13,350 bases of DNA from Acidobacteriota bacterium (GCA_003222935.1 QHXL01000093.1:1-13350), one strand, 5' to 3'; positions 1-7,930 are shown, counted from the first letter of the stretch. Notes: generated from the letters alone by a model not told the origin. Numbers and translations are program-made.

Positions 1-30
1 TAATGGCAACTTTGCTATCCAAAATTCATT

Positions 31-591
31 TCAAACGGCAGGGTACAGCGCTTCGAGTAAAGGCGAACCCAGCCTTGGCGCAGCGAGCATGAGGGCGATA
101 ATTGTCTTCGCGTCTTCAATTTCCCCATCACTGATCATCTCGAGTGCCTCCTGAAAACTAACGCGAACCACCTCGATAACCTCGTCAGGTTCAAGTCGTT
201 GTTTCGTTTCAGTTAAATCGGTTGCGAGATACAACCACATCTTCTCTTCGCAAAAACCAGGTGAAACAAAGAACTCAGTTAGCTTCTCGAGTTTGCCTGC
301 AACCAGGCCCAATTCCTCTTCTAATTCGCGTGCGGCACCAACTTCCGGTCTTTCGCCGGGCGAGAGGGTACCGGCTGGAGCTTCAACCAGGTAGCGCACC
401 GCCGGGTGTCGATATTGTTTGACGAGAGCGACCGTCTCATCGGCAAAGACCGGAAGGATCACCGCGCTCCCAGGATGGTGGACCACGTCGCGCTGGTAAA
501 CGATTTCGCCTTCACGGACCGTATCAACCGTAACGTCGAAAACTTTGCCACTGTAAACCTTCTTGCTGTCGATTATTTGAGGCAGGGTCAT
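31..591 (-). CDS. NUDIX hydrolase, ADP-ribose pyrophosphatase-like (NudF/YqkG type)
   Basis: The 186-residue protein probably hydrolyses ADP-ribose or a related nucleoside diphosphate sugar to AMP and a sugar phosphate in the cytoplasm. A complete Nudix box (GX5EX7REUXEEXGU) is visible at about residues 74-96, with G74, E80, R88-E89, E92-E93 and G95 all in place. It is preceded by the EAPAGTL stretch and followed by FFVSPGF (about 107-113), both usual in the ADP-ribose branch. The frame is open to 654, but the upstream 21 residues are unlike the family and overlap the end of folC. ATG 591 gives the usual family length and starts MTLPQIIDSKK. It lies 7 bases after the folC stop, with GGAGG inside the folC end about 14 bases upstream, so translation is probably coupled. 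Substrate assignment within Nudix proteins is uncertain; the family call is firm. Confidence 0.9.
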   Translation of the reverse strand: MTLPQIIDSKKVYSGKVFDVTVDTVREGEIVYQRDVVHHPGSAVILPVFADETVALVKQYRHPAVRYLVEAPAGTLSPGERPEVGAARELEEELGLVAGKLEKLTEFFVSPGFCEEKMWLYLATDLTETKQRLEPDEVIEVVRVSFQEALEMISDGEIEDAKTIIALMLAAPRLGSPLLEALYPAV

Positions 592-598
592 TGTATTT

Positions 599-1906
599 TT
601 ATGCGACCTCCATATCAGACTTTGTGTCGAGCAACCTGCTACGCACCTCGCCAATCAGGTAGAGAGAACCCGTGACGCAGATCATTCCACGAGGTTCAGT
701 TTTATCGAATGCGATTTGCAAAGCCTCGGAGCTCGAAGAGGTGACAGTTATCGATCTCCCGCCGAAGCGTTCTGCCAACTTTAATAAACTCTCTTTTGAT
801 GTGGAGCGAGGATTATCAATGCACGTCAAAATCAGCTCGTCGGCGAGTGGCAACAACTCATCGGCGATCTCTTCAATTCGCTTTTCCCGCATGGCTCCAA
901 AGACAAGTGTCAGCGGACGTAACGCAAACTGATTGAGAAAAGCACCCAAAGACCTGGCGCCAGCTGGATTATGTGCTCCATCCAGCAAGACGGCCGGTGC
1001 ACCGGATATCAATTCAAGCCTTCCCGGGTTTACCGCTGTTTCCAGGCCCTTAACAATTGCCGAATGCTGTATGGAAAGTAATTCAGCTAACGCGATGGCT
1101 GTGGCGGCGTTTTCAATTTGATGTCGACCGCGCAGACCGAGCAAAACTTTTTCGTAACGAGCCGAAGTCGTTTGGAACGTCACTCTGAAACGACCGTCTG
1201 ATGTTACTTCGTCTTCGGCTATTTCAAAGTCACTGATCACCGGCACTACTCCTACATCGCGGCAACGATCCAAAATCACCTGCAATGCTTTCGGGCTCTG
1301 CGGCGCGACCACGGCCTTGACGCCAGGCCTAATTATCGCGGCCTTTTCAGCAGCAATACTCTCCAGCGTGTCTCCCAGATACTCCTCATGGTCGAACGCT
1401 ATTTGAGTGATGGCACAAACTTCTGCGTTTGCAGCGGTAGTGGAATCGAGTCGACCTCCAAGGCCAGTTTCCAACACCGCAAGTTCAACCCGGGCGTGCC
1501 GGAATGCCAGGAGTGCTATTGCGGTCACTTGTTCGAAAAAGGTCGGCAATGCCTGGAGTTCACCTGCACTGACGAGTTGAGCAGCTGCTGCGCGCACGGT
1601 CGAGGTGTGTTGCGCAAACTCTTCACGCGGCAAATCGATGCCTGCGATCTTTATTCTCTCCGTGATCGAAACGAGGTGAGGTGAAGTGTACAGACCGGTT
1701 TTGATACCTGCTCCTCGACAGATGGAGTCGAGCATCGCGGCGGTTGAGCCTTTGCCATTTGTGCCGGCGATTTGAACTGCGCGAAATGAGCGTTCCGGGT
1801 TTTGTAGCTTTTGGAGAAGTAGTTCGGTGTTTCTGAGGCCTAGCTTGATCGTGAGGGTTTCGGGCCCGAGATCCAGCAGATAACGAACTGCTTCATCGAA
1901 GTGCAT
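599..1906 (-). CDS. folC: Bifunctional folylpolyglutamate synthase / dihydrofolate synthase
   Basis: This is a Mur-ligase-fold enzyme that adds glutamate to dihydropteroate or reduced folates using ATP, a cytoplasmic step of folate biosynthesis and retention. At 435 residues it has normal length. The ATP P-loop GTNGKGS is at residues 48-54, TSPHL at 74-78, the folate and metal region ETGLGGRLDSTTA at 146-158, FDHEEYLG at 171-178, GRHQIENAATA at 260-270, and the C-terminal LDGAHNP at 308-314 followed by TGSLYLIGEVR near 412-422. No key motif is missing. The ATG at 1906 lies 24 bases after the accD stop without a strong Shine-Dalgarno sequence. An accD-folC pairing is common in bacteria, which supports the call. 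Whether it has both activities or only one cannot be told from sequence. Confidence 0.95.
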   Translation of the reverse strand: MHFDEAVRYLLDLGPETLTIKLGLRNTELLLQKLQNPERSFRAVQIAGTNGKGSTAAMLDSICRGAGIKTGLYTSPHLVSITERIKIAGIDLPREEFAQHTSTVRAAAAQLVSAGELQALPTFFEQVTAIALLAFRHARVELAVLETGLGGRLDSTTAANAEVCAITQIAFDHEEYLGDTLESIAAEKAAIIRPGVKAVVAPQSPKALQVILDRCRDVGVVPVISDFEIAEDEVTSDGRFRVTFQTTSARYEKVLLGLRGRHQIENAATAIALAELLSIQHSAIVKGLETAVNPGRLELISGAPAVLLDGAHNPAGARSLGAFLNQFALRPLTLVFGAMREKRIEEIADELLPLADELILTCIDNPRSTSKESLLKLAERFGGRSITVTSSSSEALQIAFDKTEPRGMICVTGSLYLIGEVRSRLLDTKSDMEVA

Positions 1907-1930
1907 CTGCTAATCCGGCTCGGAGGGAAA

Positions 1931-2797
1931 CTAATTTCTGGATATGGCTCTTCTTCTGGCCCGTTCAAGCAGCTTCGTTACGTACTCTCGCAATTCACGT
2001 CGATCGACTATTGCGTCGATCATTCCGTGTTCAAGGAGAAACTCGGAGCGTTGAAAGTCTTTTGGTAGTTTCTGACGAATAGTCTGTTCGATAACTCTTG
2101 GACCAGCAAAACCGATCAAGGCCTTTGGCTCTGCGACGATCACATCTCCGAGCATCGCGAAGCTGGCAGTTACTCCACCTGTAGTTGGATCAGTGAGCAC
2201 GGAAATAAATGGAAGACGAGCTTCATCGAGTGCGGCGAGGGCTGCGGAAATTTTCGCCATCTGCATCAACGATAGGGTGCCTTCCTGCATTCGCGCGCCA
2301 CCAGATGCCGAGAAAATCACGATAGCGCTTCGTTCGGCCATCGCCCGCTCAATGAGTCGAGTCACTTTCTCGCCGACAGCCGACCCCATCGAACCACCAA
2401 TGAAAAGCATGTCCATCGCGGCTGCGCAAACCGGATGATCACCCACCGTGCCGGAGGCGTTGATGATTGCTTCTGGAAGACCTGAAGTTTCCTTCGCCTG
2501 GATTAATCGCTTGGGGTAAGGTTTGCTGTCTTCAAACTCCAGCGGGTCGATCGAGATAACTTCGCCATCGAGTTCCTGGAATTTGCCGTCGTCGAAAAGC
2601 AAAGCGAGCCGTTCCCTGGCGCCGATACGGAAGTGGTGACCGCAGTGCTTACAAACTTGCAGTCCATCCTCGAGCTCACCTTTGTAAAGATGCGCCTCGC
2701 ACCCATCGCATTTGACGAAGACGTTCTCAGTCTTAACGACGCGTTCTTCCGGCGGAACTGACTCTATTCTTTTGGTTTTCTTGTTGAACCAGGCCAT
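1931..2797 (-). CDS. accD: Acetyl-CoA carboxylase carboxyltransferase subunit beta
   Basis: AccD is the beta half of the carboxyltransferase that moves CO2 from biotinyl-BCCP to acetyl-CoA to make malonyl-CoA, the first committed step of fatty acid synthesis. Its partner AccA is not in this window. The 288-residue protein begins MAWFNKKTKR, as AccD proteins usually do. It has the N-terminal Cys4 zinc ribbon C30-x2-C33-x15-C49-x2-C52. The crotonase-like core shows SASGGARMQEG at 163-173, TDPTTGGVTASF at 202-213 and GFAGPRVIEQT at 229-239. The open frame extends to 2848, but those 17 extra residues do not look like AccD, so ATG 2797 is chosen. No clear Shine-Dalgarno sequence precedes it. The gap to cobO upstream is 73 bases and the gap to folC downstream is 24 bases, which fits one transcript. 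Confidence 0.96.
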   Translation of the reverse strand: MAWFNKKTKRIESVPPEERVVKTENVFVKCDGCEAHLYKGELEDGLQVCKHCGHHFRIGARERLALLFDDGKFQELDGEVISIDPLEFEDSKPYPKRLIQAKETSGLPEAIINASGTVGDHPVCAAAMDMLFIGGSMGSAVGEKVTRLIERAMAERSAIVIFSASGGARMQEGTLSLMQMAKISAALAALDEARLPFISVLTDPTTGGVTASFAMLGDVIVAEPKALIGFAGPRVIEQTIRQKLPKDFQRSEFLLEHGMIDAIVDRRELREYVTKLLERARRRAISRN

Positions 2798-2870
2798 TTT
2801 TACCAGTGGAGGGTAGCACAAAGAACTCGGATTCCGAACCCGGATCATCTCTCGCTTACAGGTTTGTTTC

Positions 2871-3449
2871 CTAAAACTCGATGCCTTGTTGTGCCCTGAT
2901 TCCGGCAGTGAACGGGTGTTTGATTTCCGTCATTTCCGTTACCAGGTCAGCAATTTCGATCAATTCCGGTGGGGCGTCACGGCCTGTAACCACAATGTGC
3001 AAGGCCGGTTGGTCCTTGCGGATAGCCTTTAACTCTTCCACCACGACTTCGACCGGCAACATCTTGTAGCTCAGCACGTAAACCAACTCGTCGAAGACCA
3101 GCATGTCGTAGTCTCTGGAGCGCAATTTTCCGACGCAGAGTTCCCAGGTTTCGCGAGCGGTCTTGATGTCCTGATCCGGATTCTTCGTATCCCAGGTGAA
3201 ACCGTCACCCATCGTATGAACTTCGATACCCAGCAACTCGGCGGATTCATGCTCACCGTAGCGGTCATTGCGAGACTTCATGAACTGAACCATGCAGCAC
3301 TTTAAACCGCGACCTGCTGCTCTCATCATCAAGCCGAGTGCACACGTCGTCTTACCCTTGCCGTTCCCGGTGTGGACCATCAGGAGTCCGCGCGTCTGCT
3401 CCTGGTAGTCTTCTCGACGCCACTTATATTTTTTTTCTTTGGTGGACAT
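2871..3449 (-). CDS. cobO: Corrinoid (cob(I)alamin) adenosyltransferase, CobO/BtuR type
   Basis: The enzyme transfers the 5'-deoxyadenosyl group of ATP to the cobalt of a reduced corrinoid, giving adenosylcobalamin or an intermediate. The 192-residue length fits the family. The P-loop GNGKGKTT is at 28-35, the Walker B-like VFDELVYVLSY at 118-128, VVTGRDAPPELIEIADLVTE at 153-172, and the C-terminal signature IKHPFTAGIRAQQGIEF at 176-192; this combination is diagnostic for CobO/BtuR. ATG 3449 has GGATAG directly in front as a weak ribosome site and sits just 6 bases beyond the T-run of a terminator-like hairpin. Codons 4-7 include a run of eight A (3429-3436), a possible slippage site. No other cobalamin gene is nearby and no B12 riboswitch was recognised upstream. 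It may serve salvage of imported corrinoid, which is inference. Confidence 0.95.
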   Translation of the reverse strand: MSTKEKKYKWRREDYQEQTRGLLMVHTGNGKGKTTCALGLMMRAAGRGLKCCMVQFMKSRNDRYGEHESAELLGIEVHTMGDGFTWDTKNPDQDIKTARETWELCVGKLRSRDYDMLVFDELVYVLSYKMLPVEVVVEELKAIRKDQPALHIVVTGRDAPPELIEIADLVTEMTEIKHPFTAGIRAQQGIEF

Positions 3450-3455
3450 CTATCC

Positions 3456-3501
3456 AAAAAAGTCGAACGCGGAGCGATGAAATTATTCATTGCTCCGCGT
3501 T
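3456..3501 (-). terminator. Intrinsic terminator after nrnA, abutting cobO
   Basis: Arms at 3486-3501 and 3466-3481 form a 16-position stem: ten perfect GC-rich pairs (AACGCGGAGC/GCTCCGCGTT), one mismatch (A-C on the minus strand, G-U on plus), then five more pairs around a four-base loop. Four bases after the stem on the minus strand comes TTTTTT (3461-3456), the classic Rho-independent layout. It lies between the nrnA stop (3519) and the cobO start (3449). It should stop or reduce readthrough from the rimP-to-nrnA operon, or act as an attenuator for cobO. Confidence 0.75.
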
Positions 3502-3518
3502 ACTGGAAACGAGTTCTA

Positions 3519-4529
3519 TTAAACGGACATCAGGCCAACATCCTTCAGCGCATCTTCTGTAATGTCTTTTGCTCCGTTCGCCTTCTTAACTGCATCTTGC
3601 AGCAACGCGACGATCTCCGACTCAGCTTCTTCCCAACTACCTTTCAAGGTGCAGCCCGCTGCATTGCGATGTCCGCCGCCGCCGAACTTCTCAGCAACCT
3701 TCGCTACGTTGACGTCGCCCTTGGACCGCAAGCTGGTTCGGTAAACGCCAGGTTCATACTCTTTCAGCATCGCGACGGCTTCCACTTCCTCAACGGTGAG
3801 TGGGTAATTTACAAAGCCATCGGCATCTTCGTCTGACGCCTTTGCCAGTTCCTGCATTTCGATTGATTGCCGCATGCAAGCCACTCGACCACTCTCATCG
3901 CGACGCGCAGTTGATAAAACAGCGCCCATCAATTGAATGCGACTCCACGGATAACTCGCGAAGACGGACTCCGCAGTCTTGGCAGGCTTAACACCAATCC
4001 GCACGAGTTCGGACGCGACTTTGAAGGTTCGTTCCGTTGTGTTGGAGTAGTGAAAGGAACCGGTGTCGGTAATGAGTGCCGTGTAGACACACTCGGCAAT
4101 CTCTTTTGTTACTCGAACACCAGTTGCTTTGCAGAGGTTGTAGATCATCTCCCCGACTGCGGATGCGGTCGAGTCAATCCAGTTGATTGTTCCAAAAAGC
4201 GCCGTGGTCGAATGGTGGTCGATATTAACGACAAGCTGTTTTTCCAGGTCAATCAACCCTGGGCGTTTGATGTCGGAACATTCGATGACAAAGACAGCGT
4301 GATAGGAAGAATCCACTGCGGGCATTACCCGAACATCTTTAGCCCCGGGGAGTTGTTGGTAAGCGTGTGGCACTGGATCGCGCATGACGACTTCGACGTC
4401 TTTATCGAGTGCGCGTAACAACCAGTAGAGACCTAGCGACGAACCTAGACTGTCACCATCGGGGCGGATATGCGAGGTGATCGCGAATCGTCTCTTCGAC
4501 TCGATCAACTCAACTACTTGACTAAGCAT
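3519..4529 (-). CDS. nrnA: DHH/DHHA1 phosphoesterase, oligoribonuclease / pAp phosphatase NrnA type
   Basis: NrnA proteins degrade 2-5 nucleotide RNAs to mononucleotides and dephosphorylate 3'-phosphoadenosine 5'-phosphate, using manganese. The 336-residue protein has the N-terminal DHH domain with SHIRPDGDSLGS (19-30), NIDHH (102-106) and TDTGSFHY (154-161), followed by a DHHA1 domain ending in the nucleotide-binding GGGGHRNAAG (283-292). In motif II the position normally held by a metal-binding Asp appears to be Glu83 (VIECSD). This may be a lineage variant rather than a loss. Placement directly after rbfA is the usual rimP-nusA-infB-rbfA-nrnA order. No truB follows. The ATG at 4529 has no clear Shine-Dalgarno sequence and lies 67 bases after the rbfA stop. 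Confidence 0.9.
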   Translation of the reverse strand: MLSQVVELIESKRRFAITSHIRPDGDSLGSSLGLYWLLRALDKDVEVVMRDPVPHAYQQLPGAKDVRVMPAVDSSYHAVFVIECSDIKRPGLIDLEKQLVVNIDHHSTTALFGTINWIDSTASAVGEMIYNLCKATGVRVTKEIAECVYTALITDTGSFHYSNTTERTFKVASELVRIGVKPAKTAESVFASYPWSRIQLMGAVLSTARRDESGRVACMRQSIEMQELAKASDEDADGFVNYPLTVEEVEAVAMLKEYEPGVYRTSLRSKGDVNVAKVAEKFGGGGHRNAAGCTLKGSWEEAESEIVALLQDAVKKANGAKDITEDALKDVGLMSV

Positions 4530-4596
4530 TATTAACCGGGTGCAGGATTAGGGATGAAGGAGCCAGCGAGCTCGGGCTACGCTCTACCTATATCCT

Positions 4597-4968
4597 TTAC
4601 GCTTCACCCTCATCCTTTCCTTTACTTTCCCATTCGCGTCCGATCTCATTTAGGAGTTGATCGACGCGTTCACCATCCTCTTCCACCCGGTCACGTACAA
4701 AGTGAAGTTCCGGAGTTCGGGGAAGATTTAGTGATAATCCAAGTTGTTTTCTCACGTACGGCGCAGCGCGCTTAAGAGCGGCAAGTGCCAACTTATGTTC
4801 GTCTTCATCACCGGCCACGGTCACGTAAATGTTTGCGTCTCGCTTATCACGCGACAAACGAACTTCAGTAACTGTGACCATTGTCAGTCGCGGGTCTTCG
4901 AGTTCATAGCCAACAATCTGGGCGATCTCTTCCCGAATAATATCCGCGACTCTTTCCGTCCGACGCAT
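4597..4968 (-). CDS. rbfA: 30S ribosome-binding factor A
   Basis: RbfA binds the immature 30S subunit and helps 16S rRNA 5'-end maturation; it is a single type-II KH-fold protein and a cold-shock factor in well-studied bacteria. The 123-residue product starts MRRTERVADIIREEIAQIV, carries EDPRLTMVTVTEVRLSRD at about 24-41 and YVRKQLG..LNLPRTPELHFVRD at about 71-93, all typical of the family. The acidic/lysine tail after residue 115 is unremarkable. It lies 67 bases after the IF-2 stop codon. The spacer contains short direct repeats and lacks a strong ribosome site. Its position between infB and nrnA supports the call. Confidence 0.95.
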   Translation of the reverse strand: MRRTERVADIIREEIAQIVGYELEDPRLTMVTVTEVRLSRDKRDANIYVTVAGDEDEHKLALAALKRAAPYVRKQLGLSLNLPRTPELHFVRDRVEEDGERVDQLLNEIGREWESKGKDEGEA

Positions 4969-4978
4969 AAACCAGTCA

Positions 4979-5036
4979 GCAGGAGCAGGTGCAGGAGCAG
5001 TTGTGAACCTGATTCCTGTTCCTGCCTACTGCTCCT
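4979..5036. repeat. Short direct and inverted repeats between infB and rbfA
   Basis: GCAGGAGCAG occurs twice in tandem on the plus strand (4979-4988 and 4991-5000, separated by GT). Its inverse CTGCTCCT lies at 5029-5036, touching the IF-2 stop codon. In the minus-strand mRNA the upstream copy could pair with either downstream copy, placing a small hairpin just ahead of the rbfA start. Whether this has any function is not known. Confidence 0.5.
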
Positions 5037-6634
5037 TACAATTCAGTGGCAGCGACGCGCTCGATTATGAAGGCTTCTATCTGGTCACTGACCTTAAGGT
5101 CGTTAAAGTTTTCCAGACTGATACCACACTCGAAGCCTTCGCGAACTTCGGACACATCATCCTTGAATCGACGAAGGGAGCTGATATTGCCTTCCCAACT
5201 CACTACGCCGTCTCGTATGAGGCGTGCGCGCGCATTACGTCTAATAAGACCGTCGATCACCATACTACCGGCGACTGTTCCAGCCTTCGGAACGCGGAAG
5301 ACTTCGCGTACCTCGGCCTTGCCGAGAATCTTCTCTTTCTCGATTGCTTCGAGCATGCCGATCATGGCCGCGCGAATCTCTTCTTCAACTTTGTAGATAA
5401 TCGAGTGGAGACGAATATCGACCAACTCTTGCTTCGCAGTATCTGCCGCACGTGACTCGGGTCGGACATTGAATCCGATGATCACTACTGCCGATGACGA
5501 CGAGCCAGCTTGAGTGGCCGAACCAAGCAGTACGTCCGACTCAGTGATTGCACCCACTCCCGAACGAATGACTTTCACCTTCACTCGATCAGTTGAAAGC
5601 TTCTGCAATGTCGACTTGAGTACTTCCACCGAGCCTTGCACGTCAGCTTTGATGATTACCAGTAGTTCCTTGACTTCACTTTCACCCAGGGCTTCGATAC
5701 CGCGCTTCGTTGTTTGCAACAACGTCGCCTGGCGACTCAACATTTGTCGATGCTGAGATATCGATTGGGCTTTCGAAATATCGGAAACGACCTGGAAACT
5801 CTCACCGGCCTGGGGCACACCCTGAAGTCCGAGGACTTCAACCGGGGTAGCTGGTCCAGCTTCGGTGATAGATTCGCCACGGTCATTGAACATTGCACGA
5901 ACCTTGCCGGAAATCTGTCCGACAATGAATGGCTCATGAACCTTCAAGGTTCCCTGCTGCACCAGTACCGTTGCCACAGCACCACGACCCCGATCCAGCT
6001 TTGCTTCCAGCACAACTCCCGACGCGAGACGTGTCGGGCTGGCGCGTAGGTTGAGAATGTCCGAAGTGAGCAGGATCGTCTCGAGCAAGGTGTCGATGTT
6101 CTCTCGTTTCTTCGCAGAGACCTGGACCATTTCTGTCTCTCCGCCCCAGTCGAGAGGCGACAGTCCCTGCTGGGCCAGTTCTTGTCGAACACGATCGGGG
6201 TTCGCATCGGGCTTGTCGATCTTGTTTATCGCAACGATGATCGGCACATTCGCAGCACGCGAGTGCTCGATTGCTTCGATTGTTTGCGGCATGACGCCGT
6301 CGTCGGCAGCCACGACAAGTACGACAATGTCAGTTGCTTTGGCTCCACGCGCTCGCATCATGGTGAATGCTTCGTGACCCGGCGTGTCGAGGAATACGAC
6401 GCGTCGTGTCTCACCCGGATGATCCGGGCTTGGGACCTGGACGCTGTAGGCGCCGATGTGTTGAGTGATGCCTCCGGCTTCACCTGCTGCGACATCAGTT
6501 GTGCGAATGCCGTCCAATAGAGACGTTTTTCCGTGATCGACGTGACCCATTACCGTCACTACGGGAGCGCGTGGTAACTCGACGTCATCAGCGTCAGCTG
6601 CGATCAGTTCTTCAAACTCTTCCTCGGCGACCAT
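5036..6634 (-). CDS. infB: Translation initiation factor IF-2, GTPase and C-terminal half (separate frame)
   Basis: This frame encodes the part of IF-2 that binds GTP, the ribosome and fMet-tRNA. Counting from ATG 6634 (532 residues), GHVDHGKT (G1) is at 30-37, [10 protein letters not shown] (switch region) at 54-63, DTPGHE (G3) at 83-88, NKIDKP (G4) at 137-142 and SAKK (G5) further on. Domains II, III and IV follow to the normal C-terminus ending VAATEL. The frame stays open upstream to 6679, but that short extension only overlaps the N-terminal half in the wrong frame. ATG 6634 is preceded by the TGA of the upstream half with AGAA between them, so translational restart is conceivable; only a weak purine-rich ribosome site is visible. 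IF-2 is normally one protein of about 900 residues here. The break is a one-base insertion or two-base deletion (mod 3), real or artefactual. Confidence 0.9.
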   Translation of the reverse strand: MVAEEEFEELIAADADDVELPRAPVVTVMGHVDHGKTSLLDGIRTTDVAAGEAGGITQHIGAYSVQVPSPDHPGETRRVVFLDTPGHEAFTMMRARGAKATDIVVLVVAADDGVMPQTIEAIEHSRAANVPIIVAINKIDKPDANPDRVRQELAQQGLSPLDWGGETEMVQVSAKKRENIDTLLETILLTSDILNLRASPTRLASGVVLEAKLDRGRGAVATVLVQQGTLKVHEPFIVGQISGKVRAMFNDRGESITEAGPATPVEVLGLQGVPQAGESFQVVSDISKAQSISQHRQMLSRQATLLQTTKRGIEALGESEVKELLVIIKADVQGSVEVLKSTLQKLSTDRVKVKVIRSGVGAITESDVLLGSATQAGSSSSAVVIIGFNVRPESRAADTAKQELVDIRLHSIIYKVEEEIRAAMIGMLEAIEKEKILGKAEVREVFRVPKAGTVAGSMVIDGLIRRNARARLIRDGVVSWEGNISSLRRFKDDVSEVREGFECGISLENFNDLKVSDQIEAFIIERVAATEL

Positions 6635-6638
6635 TTCT

Positions 6639-7748
6639 TCAGTAACCAAAACGCTTACCAAGATCAGCTGCAACATCATCCATCAACGGTTGATTGATGG
6701 TTGCGAACACGCCACGCTGAAGCAGGAGGGTCACAACATCTTTCGGCTTGATACCCAACTTCTCTGCAAACTCTTTCACCGTCGAGCCTTCGATCAAACG
6801 CACGGATTTGAGTTCGCCTGAGCTTTGGATGTCCATTCTACCGGCGATGCGATCCTCGAGTGACAATGCTCGCGGCGGTGGAACGAAATCGCCTCTCTCA
6901 AAGCGACCGGCCTTGCCTTCGATCTTTCGTCCTCCACGCGGACTGGCCCGTCGCGACCGGCGGCGGCCAGCATCGGGTGGTGGAATATAGGTAGTTTGCG
7001 GAGTAGCAGTTTCACCTGGCGTGCCGAGCCGTTCTGAGCGGGGCAGGGAAGGCCTTTCGCGAACTCTGCCACTGCCAGCTCGTTCTACTCTTTCTCGAGG
7101 TGCGACCGGCGGTGGTGGAGTTGGCGCGGGGGCACGCTCGCCGTGTTTGATTCCCGCGTTGAGCGCAGCAGCGGTGGGTCGCAGTACTCGTACCTGCCGT
7201 GATGGTGGGGCGGGAGCGCGTCTCACTTCACCGTTGTCACTTACCACGGGAGCTTCTTCCTCTACCGGTGGCGCCTCAGGGGCTTCTACCTCTATTTCCG
7301 GCTCTTCAACTGGCGCAATTTCTTCGACCGCAACTTCGGCTGGTTGTTCTGCCCGGGCAGCGGGCGTCAATTTCTTAACCAGGCGCGCTGGAGATGGCTG
7401 CCTGGGAACAACTGGCTCTTCAACGACGGGAGTCGGCTCAACCGGTATTTCAACCGGCGCCGCTTCGACTTCCGGCAGTTCTGTCGCTTCCGGCTCAGGC
7501 TCAACCGCAGCAGGAGTCTCAGTCGCGGGCATAGATGCCCGTTTGACGACTTTCACCGCGCGTTTGACCGCTGTTTCTTTCTTTGGAAAGTATTTGTTCC
7601 GGATCTTTTCGGCCAATTCTTTGGACACCGAGTTAGAGGGGACACTCACATCCACGCCTTCACGACGGACCTCTTCAATCAGTCGTTTGGTGTCGAGCTT
7701 TAATTCTTTGGCGAGATCGTAAATACGAACTTTTGAGGAAACTGTCAT
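6639..7748 (-). CDS. infB: Translation initiation factor IF-2, N-terminal half (ends in frameshift)
   Basis: The 369-residue frame holds the N-terminal region of IF-2. It has an IF2_N domain at about 5-55 ([20 protein letters not shown]), and a low-complexity Pro/Glu/Val-rich linker at about 75-175. An Arg/Pro-rich basic stretch spans about 176-290, including [15 protein letters not shown] at 261-275. A second IF2_N domain at about 315-369 has [14 protein letters not shown] and [20 protein letters not shown]. It then hits TGA at 6639-6641 where an intact IF-2 would run on into the acidic link to the G domain. The open frame reaches 7781, but ATG 7748 is preferred because AAGAAGGAG lies just upstream and [16 protein letters not shown] is a standard IF-2 N-terminus. 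Together with 5036-6634 it makes one complete IF-2 split over two frames. Confidence 0.88.
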   Translation of the reverse strand: MTVSSKVRIYDLAKELKLDTKRLIEEVRREGVDVSVPSNSVSKELAEKIRNKYFPKKETAVKRAVKVVKRASMPATETPAAVEPEPEATELPEVEAAPVEIPVEPTPVVEEPVVPRQPSPARLVKKLTPAARAEQPAEVAVEEIAPVEEPEIEVEAPEAPPVEEEAPVVSDNGEVRRAPAPPSRQVRVLRPTAAALNAGIKHGERAPAPTPPPPVAPRERVERAGSGRVRERPSLPRSERLGTPGETATPQTTYIPPPDAGRRRSRRASPRGGRKIEGKAGRFERGDFVPPPRALSLEDRIAGRMDIQSSGELKSVRLIEGSTVKEFAEKLGIKPKDVVTLLLQRGVFATINQPLMDDVAADLGKRFGY

Positions 7749-7930
7749 GCACTCCTTCTTGACGCTTTGCGTCCCTGGCAACTTCTAAAGGGTTAAGAAC
7801 CTGTCGCTCTTAACCACTTCGAAGCGTCATTCAGAAGGTTGACGCGTGACAGCAGTAGCGGAGCGAGTGAGCAAATGACCTCGGGAGGTCCAATCTGCGG
7901 TTCTACAAATTTGCTGCGTGACTGGAAGCA
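7749..7930. other. nusA-infB spacer with small hairpins; no ylxR or ylxQ
   Basis: These 182 bases contain no credible gene. The ylxR and ylxQ (L7Ae-like) genes that often sit between nusA and infB are absent. Several small perfect inverted repeats are present: GGTTAAGA/TCTTAACC at 7791-7798 and 7808-7815 (9-base loop), GACGC-TTT-GCGTC at 7771-7783, and GACCTC-GG-GAGGTC at 7877-7890. GAAGC/GCTTC at 7925-7940 spans the nusA stop codon. None has a following T-run, so none is called a terminator; they may shape or process the polycistronic mRNA. Confidence 0.5.

Noticed and set aside
2798..2848. N-terminal extension of AccD starting at 2848
   Set aside because: The 17 extra residues do not resemble AccD, and MAWFNKKTKR is the usual family start.
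3450..3518. Cobalamin riboswitch upstream of cobO
   Set aside because: The spacer is only 69 bases and is mostly taken by a simple terminator; no B12-box-like sequence was seen.
3372..3836. Plus-strand open frame of 154 codons over cobO and nrnA
   Set aside because: It crosses the start of cobO, a terminator hairpin and the end of nrnA on the opposite strand, so it is a shadow frame.
6639..6665. Programmed +1 frameshift in infB
   Set aside because: The site reads CGT TTT GGT TAC TGA, without an RF2-type CTT-TGA or another known slippery heptamer, so a recoding signal is not supported.
7021..7722. 233-codon open frame on the plus strand, rich in Ser, Thr and Gly
   Set aside because: It is antisense to the Pro/Glu/Val-rich linker of IF-2; the composition is a by-product of that repeat-like coding sequence and it has no domain.
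7749..7930. tRNA or small protein gene between nusA and infB
   Set aside because: No cloverleaf with acceptor and T-loop consensus and no open frame with a ribosome site was found; only small hairpins.
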